Under the pieces are notes generated by a model, which saw nothing but the letters and a program-made list of their open reading frames with translations, did no database searches and had not been told where the DNA came from. Below, piece after piece: positions 7,387 through 13,837 of a stretch of DNA of 13,837 nucleotides. The translations under genes were made by a program, and so were the position numbers. The stretch comes from Holophaga sp. (lineage in GTDB: Bacteria; Acidobacteriota; Holophagae; Holophagales; Holophagaceae): positions 1-13,837 of the forward strand of contig JAUYES010000445.1 of assembly GCA_030691225.1 (NCBI GenBank), read 5' to 3'. Position 1 is the first letter of the stretch. Every line of letters starts with the position of its first letter.

Positions 7387-7989
7387 ATGGACTCCACATC
7401 CGAAGCACTGCTGAGATCGTCCCTCCACGACTTGGCCAATGTCCTTTCTGGAATTCGCGGAATTCTCGAATTGAGTAACCCTGAACAGCCTTTAACGCCT
7501 CGAGATCGATTGCGGCTGGATGCGGTCATTTCCGATGGGGTGGTTGCCCTCGAACGCTCCCGGCATCTGGGAATGGGCACTCTGCCTGAATCCATGGTGG
7601 AGTCTGGGATGGATTGGAGGCACCAGCTTTTAGAGCAATTACAACCCATGGGTGTCCTTTTCCGTCGAAATTTCCAAATCCGCTTTGCAGGGGAACCTGC
7701 GGAGGACCGTTGGCCAGGAGAGCTCTTGCGCGGCTATACAACGGCCTTAACCCGCCAGATCCTTCCCTACGTCCAAGCAGAATCTTTGGAGATCGTCACG
7801 CAAATTCACCCCAAAGAATGGTGCTTGATTTGGCCCCAGGCCACCGTCATACCGGAGAGTCTGAAGCCAGAACTAGCCGCTAGGCCAAGGGATATCAGTG
7901 CCCGTTGGGCCCTTCGAGTCGGCGAATCCTTGGGTGCGGTAATTCGTGTCAATGCCGATGGACTTACGGTTCGAGTCCCAAGGTTCTAA
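7387..7989 (+). CDS. Histidine-kinase-like protein with H-box and degenerate ATP-binding domain
   Basis: The 200-residue product starts with SSLHDLANVLSGIRGILEL (H14), which looks like the phospho-accepting H-box of a histidine kinase DHp domain, followed by a second helix to about residue 62. The rest resembles a HATPase domain in outline: residues 113-150 align by eye with the N-box/G1 region and 171-200 with the last helix and strand. However, the N-box Asn, the DxGxG motif and the G2 glycines are not visible. This recalls ChpT-type histidine phosphotransferases. It could instead be a fast-evolving kinase remnant. No membrane helix is seen. AAGG lies 6 nt before the ATG at 7387. A DUF2400 gene follows 12 nt after the stop, probably cotranscribed. 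Confidence 0.6.
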   Translation: MDSTSEALLRSSLHDLANVLSGIRGILELSNPEQPLTPRDRLRLDAVISDGVVALERSRHLGMGTLPESMVESGMDWRHQLLEQLQPMGVLFRRNFQIRFAGEPAEDRWPGELLRGYTTALTRQILPYVQAESLEIVTQIHPKEWCLIWPQATVIPESLKPELAARPRDISARWALRVGESLGAVIRVNADGLTVRVPRF

Positions 7990-8001
7990 GGTGAAGGCAT
8001 T

Positions 8002-8880
8002 TTGAAAGCCCAAATGCCCCTGCGTCAGGCCTTAGCGCCGGCGCTTGATCTTTTAACGACCCTTTATCAGCGACCTGATTCCATCGCCATGGATCCGTTA
8101 TCGGTCCCGCTCTCCTATTCGGAACCCTGGGATAGGGAATTGGCGGCCTGGGTTGCGGCCCACCTCGCCTACGGCCGGGTGGCGCCGATGCTCAAGGCCA
8201 TTCGCAGTGCCCTTGCCCCCATGGGGTCCCATCCTTCATTCTGGCTTCGATCCCAAAGCCAGGCTCAAGCAAGAAAGGTCCTAGAGGCCTCGTTAAAGGG
8301 CTGGGTCTGGCGGTTTCACACCGCGAACGACCTTGTAGAATGGATCCTAGCCTGGAAGCGCCTGGACGAAGCCTCTGCGTTTCAGGGGGTCGAGAGCCAC
8401 CTTCTGCCTAGACTTGGGACTTCGCCCGACGAATGCCTTTCCCGCCTTGTTCAATCCCTGCGGTTGGAACTGCCGCCAAGTCGAGGCACCCGCTTTTCCC
8501 TGCCGGATCCACTGGAGGGAGCCGCTTGTAAGCGATGGCGGATGTTCCTTCGCTGGATGGTGCGGGAGGGCTGGCCCGACCTTGGGCAATGGAAGCATTA
8601 CCCAAAAGTTGCTCTGATGATTCCACTCGACACCCATGTTTCTCGGATTTCCCGAATGATTGGGCTTACCACCCGAAGCACTCCCGATGCCCGAATGGTT
8701 GAGGAAATCACAACTGCCCTGCGATTACTCGATCCAGTTGACCCGATCCGCTTTGACTTTGCGCTTTCGCATCTCGGCATCCTGGGCGATTGCCCAGGGC
8801 TCCGAAGCCTGCCCCGTTGTGCCCCCTGCCCTTTGGTCGAGATTTGCGGGGCCGGAGTGACAAAACGCAAAACCCCTTAG
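8002..8880 (+). CDS. DUF2400/TIGR02757 family protein, HhH-GPD glycosylase-like
   Basis: The 292-residue product matches the uncharacterised TIGR02757 (DUF2400) family: FLRWMVREGWPDLGQW, IPLDTHVSRISRMIGL and LLDPVDPIRFDFALSHLGI. The PLDTHVSR segment (D210) resembles the region around the catalytic Asp of endonuclease III-type HhH-GPD glycosylases. The C-terminus has C264-x8-C273-x2-C276-x5-C282, close to the C-x6-C-x2-C-x5-C iron-sulfur motif of that superfamily. A canonical helix-hairpin-helix was not seen, and the catalytic Lys is not apparent. A DNA repair role is therefore inference. The TTG at 8002 has GAAGG 4 nt ahead; the ATG at 8014 is the alternative start and would be spaced poorly. 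It follows the kinase-like gene by 12 nt. Confidence 0.8.
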   Translation: MKAQMPLRQALAPALDLLTTLYQRPDSIAMDPLSVPLSYSEPWDRELAAWVAAHLAYGRVAPMLKAIRSALAPMGSHPSFWLRSQSQAQARKVLEASLKGWVWRFHTANDLVEWILAWKRLDEASAFQGVESHLLPRLGTSPDECLSRLVQSLRLELPPSRGTRFSLPDPLEGAACKRWRMFLRWMVREGWPDLGQWKHYPKVALMIPLDTHVSRISRMIGLTTRSTPDARMVEEITTALRLLDPVDPIRFDFALSHLGILGDCPGLRSLPRCAPCPLVEICGAGVTKRKTP

Positions 8881-8886
8881 CATTCT

Positions 8887-8907
8887 TCTCCTGGAACAGC
8901 CCGGAGA
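8887..8907 (+). terminator. Weak hairpin after the DUF2400 gene
   Basis: TCCTGG-type stem: TCTCC (8887-8891) pairs with GGAGA (8903-8907), and after one mismatch GG pairs with CC, leaving an AACAG loop. It starts 7 nt after the stop codon. No T-run follows, so it may stabilise the mRNA end rather than terminate. The rest of 8881-9064 (184 nt) holds two palindromes but no gene. Confidence 0.25.
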
Positions 8908-8963
8908 CTCTACACTTGAAGTGGCTACCAGGAAGGACTCACACCTTTCCAAAAGGAGTGACT

Positions 8964-9000
8964 GACCGGTCGGGCCTTGGGCCCACCCATGCGGTACCGC
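8964..9000. promoter_or_regulatory. Cluster of palindromes upstream of ackA
   Basis: Within 37 nt there are GACCGGTC (8964-8971), a GGGCC-TTG-GGCCC inverted repeat (8972-8984) and GCGGTACCGC (8991-9000), 65-100 nt before the ackA start. They could be operator half-sites or a leader structure. No convincing -35/-10 pair was found near them. Chance is not excluded, because short G+C palindromes are frequent. Confidence 0.25.
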
Positions 9001-9064
9001 GCAATCCCATCATGTGTTTGCCATGCAAGTGCGACCTTTCATCCACCGTCCCAAGGAGAATTCC

Positions 9065-10243
9065 ATGATCGTCCTGACCCTGAACGCGGGATCCAGCTCC
9101 CTGAAGTTCAACGTCATCAACATGGCCACGGAGGATTCGATTGCCGATGGAATCGCAGAGCGCATCGGCCTGAAGGAAGGTTTTGTGCGCTGGACCATCC
9201 AGGGCGAGAAGGGTCGCCTGGATGTTGATATGACGGACCATCGGCAGGCCCTGAGCCACATCATGGAAAAGCTCCACGAGACAGTCCTGGTGGGCGAAGA
9301 CGTTATGGGTGTCGGTCACCGGGTCGCCCACGGCGGTCCCAATTTCGGCGATCCGATGGTCATCACGCCCGAGGTGCTGCGCGAGATCGAGGAACTGGCC
9401 TTCTACGCGCCCCTGCACAATCCCGCCAACGCCATGGGTATCCGCACCGCCCAAGAAATGTTTCCAGATGTGCCCCATGTGGCGGTCTTCGACACAGCCT
9501 TCCACCACAGCATGCCCGACTACGCATACACCTACGGGCTTCCCCACGAACTGAACAAAAAACTGGGCCTGCGTCGCTACGGCTTCCACGGGACCAGTCA
9601 TCGCTACGTGGCCGAACGCACCGCCGCCTTGCTCGGCAAGCCCCTCGAAGAACTCAAGATCGTCACCTGCCACCTTGGCAACGGCAGCTCCGTCACCGCC
9701 GTGGATTGCGGCAGGAGCGTGGACACCAGCATGGGGCTGACACCGCTCGAAGGCCTGATCATGGGCACCCGCTGCGGCAACGTGGACCCAGGCGCTCTAC
9801 TGACGATCATGGAAAAGGAGAACTTGGACGCCAAAGGCCTCAGCAACCTACTTAATAAGCAGTCTGGGCTCCTGGGTCTCTCGGGCATTTCTTCCGACTG
9901 CCGCGAGATCGAAGATGCTCTGAATTCTAGCGATCGCGCTCGCCTGACCTATGAGGTATTGAGCTACGGCGTACTGAAGTATGTCGGTGCCTACGCGGCC
10001 GCCATGAATGGTGTGGACGCCATCACCTTCACCGCAGGAATCGGCGAAAACGGCCCCGTGCTGCGCTCCTGGGTGTGCAATCACCTGACCAATCTGCTTG
10101 GTATCGAGCTCGACGAGAAGATCAACAACACCCGCCGCAAGGACAACCGCCTCATCTCCACGCCCAATTCGCGTGTGGCCGTGGCCGTTATCCCAACCAA
10201 CGAAGAACTGATGATTGCCCGCTACACCGCAAAATTCCTCTAA
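9065..10243 (+). CDS. ackA: Acetate kinase
   Basis: AckA interconverts acetate + ATP and acetyl phosphate + ADP in the cytosol. In fermentation or acetate metabolism it works with Pta, which is not in this window. The 392-residue product is full length and has every family landmark: LNAGSSSLKF (N7), GHRVAHGG (R86), FDTAFH (D143), YGFHGTSHRYV (H175), HLGNGSS, the loop MGTRCGNVDPG (R236), FTAGIGENG and the C-terminal IPTNEELMIA (E380). The start was set at the ATG at 9065 because AGGAG lies 6 nt ahead and the family N-terminus MIVLTLNAGSSS begins there; the frame is open further upstream without similarity. A strong hairpin 44 nt after the stop suggests it is transcribed alone. Confidence 0.97.
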   Translation: MIVLTLNAGSSSLKFNVINMATEDSIADGIAERIGLKEGFVRWTIQGEKGRLDVDMTDHRQALSHIMEKLHETVLVGEDVMGVGHRVAHGGPNFGDPMVITPEVLREIEELAFYAPLHNPANAMGIRTAQEMFPDVPHVAVFDTAFHHSMPDYAYTYGLPHELNKKLGLRRYGFHGTSHRYVAERTAALLGKPLEELKIVTCHLGNGSSVTAVDCGRSVDTSMGLTPLEGLIMGTRCGNVDPGALLTIMEKENLDAKGLSNLLNKQSGLLGLSGISSDCREIEDALNSSDRARLTYEVLSYGVLKYVGAYAAAMNGVDAITFTAGIGENGPVLRSWVCNHLTNLLGIELDEKINNTRRKDNRLISTPNSRVAVAVIPTNEELMIARYTAKFL

Positions 10244-10286
10244 AGCAATTTTTCAAAAACGTTCTCCCTTATAGTGATTTCGCCTC

Positions 10287-10325
10287 GTTTCCCCCTGGCT
10301 CCGCATCATCGGATCAGGGGGAAAC
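10287..10325 (+). terminator. Strong hairpin downstream of ackA
   Basis: GTTTCCCCCTG (10287-10297) pairs perfectly with CAGGGGGAAAC (10315-10325), and inside it TCCG (10300-10303) pairs with CGGA (10310-10313) around a CATCAT loop. The structure is the best one in the window. The tail CTTTAG is only weakly T-rich, so it may terminate ackA inefficiently or act as an RNA stabiliser. Confidence 0.6.
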
Positions 10326-10345
10326 CTTTAGTTGCACACTCAATC

Positions 10346-10375
10346 CTGACGCCAGGAAGTGCTTCCAGCTAAGAT
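10346..10375 (+). promoter_or_regulatory. Candidate promoter of pgcA with palindromic spacer
   Basis: CTGACG (10346-10351) and TAAGAT (10370-10375) are 18 nt apart, giving a leader of roughly 40 nt before the pgcA ATG. The spacer contains GGAAGTGCTTCC (10355-10366), an inverted repeat with 5-nt arms that could be an operator. Matches to the sigma70 consensus are moderate. Outside this and the upstream hairpin, the 180-nt gap holds nothing recognisable. Confidence 0.3.
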
Positions 10376-10423
10376 AGACAGCCCGATTCGTTTTGTTTCC
10401 ACCCAGCCTTTTCTGAGGTCTCC

Positions 10424-12130
10424 ATGTCCCTAACCGCCGCCCGCGAATACCTTGCCTTTCCCCATCTCGAAGCGGATCTTCGCAGCGAATTGGAACTATT
10501 GGTCGCTGCGGCTGAAACCGGTGACGCCAGTGCCATCGCCGAAATCGAAGACCGCTTTTTCGAACCCCTGGCCTTTGGCACCGGCGGTTTGCGAGGCATC
10601 ATGGCGGCGGGCTTGCGGCGCATGAACAAGCCCAATATTCGGCGCGCCACCATGGCTTTGGCCCAGGTTGCCAAACGCCGTGCACCCAATGGCAAAACCG
10701 CGATCGTGGGCTTCGATACGCGCCTACAATCCGATGTATTTGGCCTGGAAGCCGCACGGGTGTTGGCCGATGCAGGCTATACCGTTTATCTCGGCGACCG
10801 TCCGCTTCCTACGCCGTTTCTCTGCTACGCCATGCGACAACTGGGCACCACCTGTGGAGTGATCGTTACCGCCAGCCACAACCCCAAGATCTACAACGGC
10901 TACAAGGCCTACGACGATCAAGGCGGGCAAGTCGTAGCTCCCTGGGACACCGAAGTGGAAGCCACCATGGCCGCCCTCCCTTTGGTGCCACTACCCCCCA
11001 GTGAAACGGCAGATGCCCGCATCGTGCCCATCCCCAAAGAAGTCGAAGAAGCCTTCTACGCGATGAGCCTCGGTTTCCTGGCCCATCCCAAGGTCTTCAC
11101 CCCTGCCAAGATTCTTTTCACACCCTTCCATGGCACGGGCATCGCCTTCGTGCCCGAACTCTTCAAGCGCGCGGGTCTGCCGCTGGAGATCTGCGAGCGC
11201 CAAGCGGTCCAGGACGGCACCTTCCCCACCGCACCTCGACCCAATCCCGAAGAAATGGCCGCCTTCAAGGTGCCCTTGGAGGATGCTGAACGCCTGGGTG
11301 TCGACGCGATTTTGGCCAATGATCCCGATGCGGATCGGCTGGGTGTTGTGCTCAAACACAAGGGCCAATGGATCCAAATGACCGGCAACGATATGGCCGC
11401 CCTCACACTGGATTATCTTGCTACCGAACATCACACCAAAGGGACGGTGGTCACGACTGTGGTCACCTCGGATTTCCTTGCCGAAACTGCCAAGCTCCAC
11501 GGCATGGAAACCGTTTGGACGCTCACAGGCTTTAAGAATATTGCCGTGTGCATGCATCGGTTGGTCGATCTGGGTGAAACCTATGCCTTCGGCGCCGAGG
11601 AAAGCATCGGCATGTGCCCCAGCGGCGAAATGCGGGACAAAGATGGCGTAACGGCAGCGCTGATCGTGGCGGAAATGGTGGGCCACTACAAAGCACTGGG
11701 CCAAAACCTCATGGAGGCCGTGGAGGCTCTTCAAATCAAGGTTGGCGTCTTCCACAATCGCCTTGTGAACCTGGAAGATCCAAAACCTGGCGGTGCCCAA
11801 CGCTTTGCCGAAGCCATGACACGCATCCGTCAGGCAGGACTGCGCGAATTCGCCGGCGAACAGGTGATCAGCTGGGAAGATTTCTCTACGGGCCTTTGGT
11901 ACGCGGAAGGCAAGCAGGAGCCCATCCTGGACCGCCCCGATCGACGCGATATAGCTCTGCCCATCGATCAAAGTAACGTCTTGAAGTTCCGCTTCCGAAG
12001 CGGCGCCTTCGCCGCCTTCCGCCCCAGTGGCACTGAACCCAAGCTCAAGGTCTACCTGCAGAGCCGCAGCACTCCCGAACTGCTGGATCGTTTGGAAGCC
12101 GAAGCCCGGAAACTGCTCGGACTAGGCTAA
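10424..12130 (+). CDS. pgcA: Phosphoglucomutase/phosphomannomutase (alpha-D-phosphohexomutase)
   Basis: The enzyme moves phosphate between C1 and C6 of hexoses (glucose 1-phosphate and glucose 6-phosphate, or mannose equivalents), linking glycolysis with glycogen and cell-envelope sugars. The 568-residue length fits the PgcA/PGM2 branch rather than the shorter AlgC/GlmM type. Domains in order: GTGGLRGIM (52-60), the phosphoserine loop TASHNPKIYNGYK with S151, the metal loop DPDADRLG (D300, D302, D304), the sugar-specificity loop FGAEESIG (389-396) and the phosphate-binding RPSGTEPK (533-540). GAGG is 5 nt before the ATG at 10424. It converges with the ABC permease gene, whose stop codon overlaps its own by 4 nt, with no terminator between. 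Substrate choice between glucose and mannose cannot be read from sequence. Confidence 0.95.
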   Translation: MSLTAAREYLAFPHLEADLRSELELLVAAAETGDASAIAEIEDRFFEPLAFGTGGLRGIMAAGLRRMNKPNIRRATMALAQVAKRRAPNGKTAIVGFDTRLQSDVFGLEAARVLADAGYTVYLGDRPLPTPFLCYAMRQLGTTCGVIVTASHNPKIYNGYKAYDDQGGQVVAPWDTEVEATMAALPLVPLPPSETADARIVPIPKEVEEAFYAMSLGFLAHPKVFTPAKILFTPFHGTGIAFVPELFKRAGLPLEICERQAVQDGTFPTAPRPNPEEMAAFKVPLEDAERLGVDAILANDPDADRLGVVLKHKGQWIQMTGNDMAALTLDYLATEHHTKGTVVTTVVTSDFLAETAKLHGMETVWTLTGFKNIAVCMHRLVDLGETYAFGAEESIGMCPSGEMRDKDGVTAALIVAEMVGHYKALGQNLMEAVEALQIKVGVFHNRLVNLEDPKPGGAQRFAEAMTRIRQAGLREFAGEQVISWEDFSTGLWYAEGKQEPILDRPDRRDIALPIDQSNVLKFRFRSGAFAAFRPSGTEPKLKVYLQSRSTPELLDRLEAEARKLLGLG

Positions 12131-13149
12131 CCCAAATAACGTTTCTCAAACCATCTTCCACCCAGCGCCAAGCCACCTCCCCAGAGGAACAGGGCCGGCA
12201 CTAAGGCCCAAGGGCCAAGTTCGGAACAGGCGGTAAAACCTAGGGCCATGAGAAGCACTTGCCCTCCGCTATAGGCCAGCGAGGCTCCGCGCACCAGGCG
12301 CCATGGCAGTTGGGGACCGGCCTTGGCCGTGCTCGCCAGATTGCCTATCGCTAACACGCAGAGCCCGGCAACGAGTCCAGACAGGGGCGTCAAGAAAAGC
12401 ACTAAGGGTAACAACACCACGAGAAACGCAATGTTCTTGGCGAGCAGAATTTCCCAGCCCCGCAGGGGCAGCAACCGATAGCGTGCCGCAGCCTCACGAT
12501 CCAGGGCGAACAGTTGCTGGGCGCTCGTGCTGACGGCCAGCACCACCATGAAGGTGACGGGAGCCGCCAGATCCTGTTTAGGGTCGGGCTTCCAGGCGAT
12601 AGCGAGAGTGCCCAGAACACTGATGCTCATGGCCAAGTAGGTATCCAGGAGGCAAAAGATCTCCCGGAGGTTCTTCTTGATCAGGAGACCCAGGCGCCCA
12701 GACAGCATCCCCAAACCCCGTCCTCTATGAACGCCGCCGGGGCGAAGGGTGTCCAGAAACAACGCGCAACCGTTGGCCAGCACAGGAACTGCCAGAACCA
12801 GCCAGAGTTTGCTGAGGGTCCTTGGACCGAGGAAAAGAAGAAGGCCCGCCGCCACCCATAGCACAGGTGAAAGGAACAGGCTGCCAAGCCGCAACCGAAT
12901 GCGGTCCCAGGACGTGAGAGGCAGGAGGGAAAGCCGTTCCCGGGGTAGGCTGCGCATGGGGTCCAGGCTCAAGGGGAAGAGGATCACGAGCCCAAGGAAA
13001 AGATGGAAGGACCGGTAGTATTGCGGATGCTCATAGCTCAGCAAGAACGCGAAGATCACAAAATTGTTCGAGAACAGGGCGTCAACGAAAGGCAGACCTC
13101 GTCGGGTGGCCCCGGTCATGGCCCTCAGGAGCGGGAGGACATGAGCCAT
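12127..13149 (-). CDS. ABC-2-like exporter permease subunit
   Basis: A 340-residue, strongly hydrophobic protein with roughly nine or ten membrane segments, among them VIFAFLLSY near residue 31, LFLGLVILFPLSL, VLWVAAGLLLFLG, LWLVLAVPVL, a long pair around LVVLLPLVLFLTPLSGLVAGL and a C-terminal LFLWGGGLALGG. A cytosolic stretch between the fourth and fifth segments is rich in Gly/Arg. No family was recognised firmly, but it directly follows an ABC ATPase gene and overlaps its end by 25 nt, so the pair is most likely a two-component exporter. GGTGG lies 7 nt before the ATG at 13149. An ATG at 13119 with GAGGG just ahead is an alternative start. The substrate is unknown. Confidence 0.75.
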   Translation of the reverse strand: MAHVLPLLRAMTGATRRGLPFVDALFSNNFVIFAFLLSYEHPQYYRSFHLFLGLVILFPLSLDPMRSLPRERLSLLPLTSWDRIRLRLGSLFLSPVLWVAAGLLLFLGPRTLSKLWLVLAVPVLANGCALFLDTLRPGGVHRGRGLGMLSGRLGLLIKKNLREIFCLLDTYLAMSISVLGTLAIAWKPDPKQDLAAPVTFMVVLAVSTSAQQLFALDREAAARYRLLPLRGWEILLAKNIAFLVVLLPLVLFLTPLSGLVAGLCVLAIGNLASTAKAGPQLPWRLVRGASLAYSGGQVLLMALGFTACSELGPWALVPALFLWGGGLALGGRWFEKRYLG

Positions 13150-13837
13150 GTAAGGTCCACCGTTGGGATCGGAATCAAAAAGTGGGTTTCGTGCTCCATA
13201 TCGACCAGAGCTTCCCTGGAAAGATCCTTCACCAGCCTTCCACCCGCCATCATCAGACACCGGTCCGCTAAGTTCGAAACCACGGAAAGGATGTGGCAAC
13301 TGAAGAGCACCGTCCCTCCGTTGGCTGCGAAGGATTTCAGCAGGCCTTGAAGGACCTGGGCAGCAGCGGGGTCCAGCCCTTCAAAGGGTTCATCCAGCAG
13401 CAGCACCCTGGGGCCATGCATCAGGGCCATGCCAAGGGCGGTCTTCTTGCGCATGCCATGGGAGGCGTGGTCCGCTTGGCAGTGCCTCCGAGATTCCAAG
13501 CCCAGAAGACACAACAATCTTTCGGCTCGATCACGGACCACACCAGACTTCAGCCCGTGGACCTGCCCCACCATGAGGAGGTGCTCCTCAAGGGTGAGAT
13601 GATCAAATAAAGCCAAACGGTCTGGGACTGTTCCGAGGATCCGCTGGAGATGCGCCGACGCCCGGGCCGGGTCCACGCCTCCCACTACCGCCGAGCCGCT
13701 GGTGGGGCGTGACTGGCCTGTAAGCATGGATAAGGTGGTGGATTTCCCTGCACCGTTGGCACCCATAAAGGCACAGAGGCTGCCCTCAGGCAGATGGAAG
13801 TCCAAGTCGTCCACCGCAAGGGATGAACCGAATCGTT
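13125..13837 (-). CDS. ABC transporter ATP-binding protein, 5' end beyond window
   Basis: This is the ATPase of an exporter-type ABC system, paired with the permease downstream. The reading frame stays open to the right edge with RFGSSLAVDDLDFHLPEG, the usual N-terminal pattern, so only about ten residues are missing; a GTG at 13814 lies inside this pattern and is not the true start. Walker A is GANGAGKST (13737-13763), the signature is SHGMRKK in place of LSGGQ, Walker B is VLLLDEPFEGLD and the switch His is in LFSCHILSVV. The Q-loop position reads GTVPD, with Asp where Gln is usual. The signature variant is common in ABC-2 type drug or peptide exporters. Substrate cannot be inferred. Confidence 0.93.
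   Translation of the reverse strand, partial: RFGSSLAVDDLDFHLPEGSLCAFMGANGAGKSTTLSMLTGQSRPTSGSAVVGGVDPARASAHLQRILGTVPDRLALFDHLTLEEHLLMVGQVHGLKSGVVRDRAERLLCLLGLESRRHCQADHASHGMRKKTALGMALMHGPRVLLLDEPFEGLDPAAAQVLQGLLKSFAANGGTVLFSCHILSVVSNLADRCLMMAGGRLVKDLSREALVDMEHETHFLIPIPTVDLTWLMSSRS

Noticed and set aside
8939..9673. Open frame of 244 codons on the minus strand opposite ackA
   Set aside because: Antisense to intact ackA, no recognisable domain.
10991..11971. Open frame of 326 codons on the minus strand opposite pgcA
   Set aside because: It is antisense to a complete, motif-rich phosphohexomutase gene; its composition (His/Gly-rich) is typical of the shadow frame of a G+C-rich gene, and no family is recognisable.

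Overview
The window is a gene-dense stretch of a Gram-negative bacterial chromosome with housekeeping genes on both strands, moderate-to-high G+C and mostly Shine-Dalgarno-led starts. A heptose-bisphosphate phosphatase of the LPS pathway argues for an outer membrane. The protein styles (a divergent GcvT, a FeoA/FeoB/Cys-rich set, a free-standing PilB-N-like protein) suggest Acidobacteriota, perhaps Holophagae, but this is an impression and not proven. No insertion sequence, CRISPR array, tRNA, rRNA or prophage gene was seen.

Layout. Minus strand, 1-1533: gcvT followed by a truncated gcvH (glycine cleavage), with a good promoter candidate at 1571-1599. Minus strand, 1782-3672: a compact pgsA-gmhB-sfsA run (phospholipid head-group synthesis, heptose phosphatase, sugar fermentation stimulation protein). 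Plus strand, 3778-6384: a ferrous iron uptake operon feoA-feoB plus a 58-residue FeoB-associated Cys-rich membrane protein. Minus strand, 6399-7307: a protein with a tandem MshEN (cyclic-di-GMP-binding type) domain, a Pro-rich linker and no ATPase domain. Divergent to it, plus strand 7387-8880: a histidine-kinase-like protein with an H-box but no recognisable ATP-binding boxes, then a DUF2400/TIGR02757 protein that looks like a HhH-GPD DNA glycosylase relative with a four-Cys tail. Plus strand, 9065-12130: acetate kinase and a phosphoglucomutase/phosphomannomutase, separated by a strong hairpin. Minus strand, 12127 to the right edge: an ABC exporter, ATPase (5'-truncated by the window) and permease.

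How the genes relate. gcvT/gcvH act in one complex. feoA, feoB and the Cys-rich peptide form one Fe(II) importer unit. ackA (ATP from acetyl phosphate) and pgcA (hexose phosphate interconversion) are both central carbon genes but have a hairpin between them and are probably separate units. The most unusual part is 6399-8880: a lone c-di-GMP-receptor-type domain facing a degenerate kinase/phosphotransferase-like protein. A signalling link between them is a hypothesis drawn from position and domain content only.
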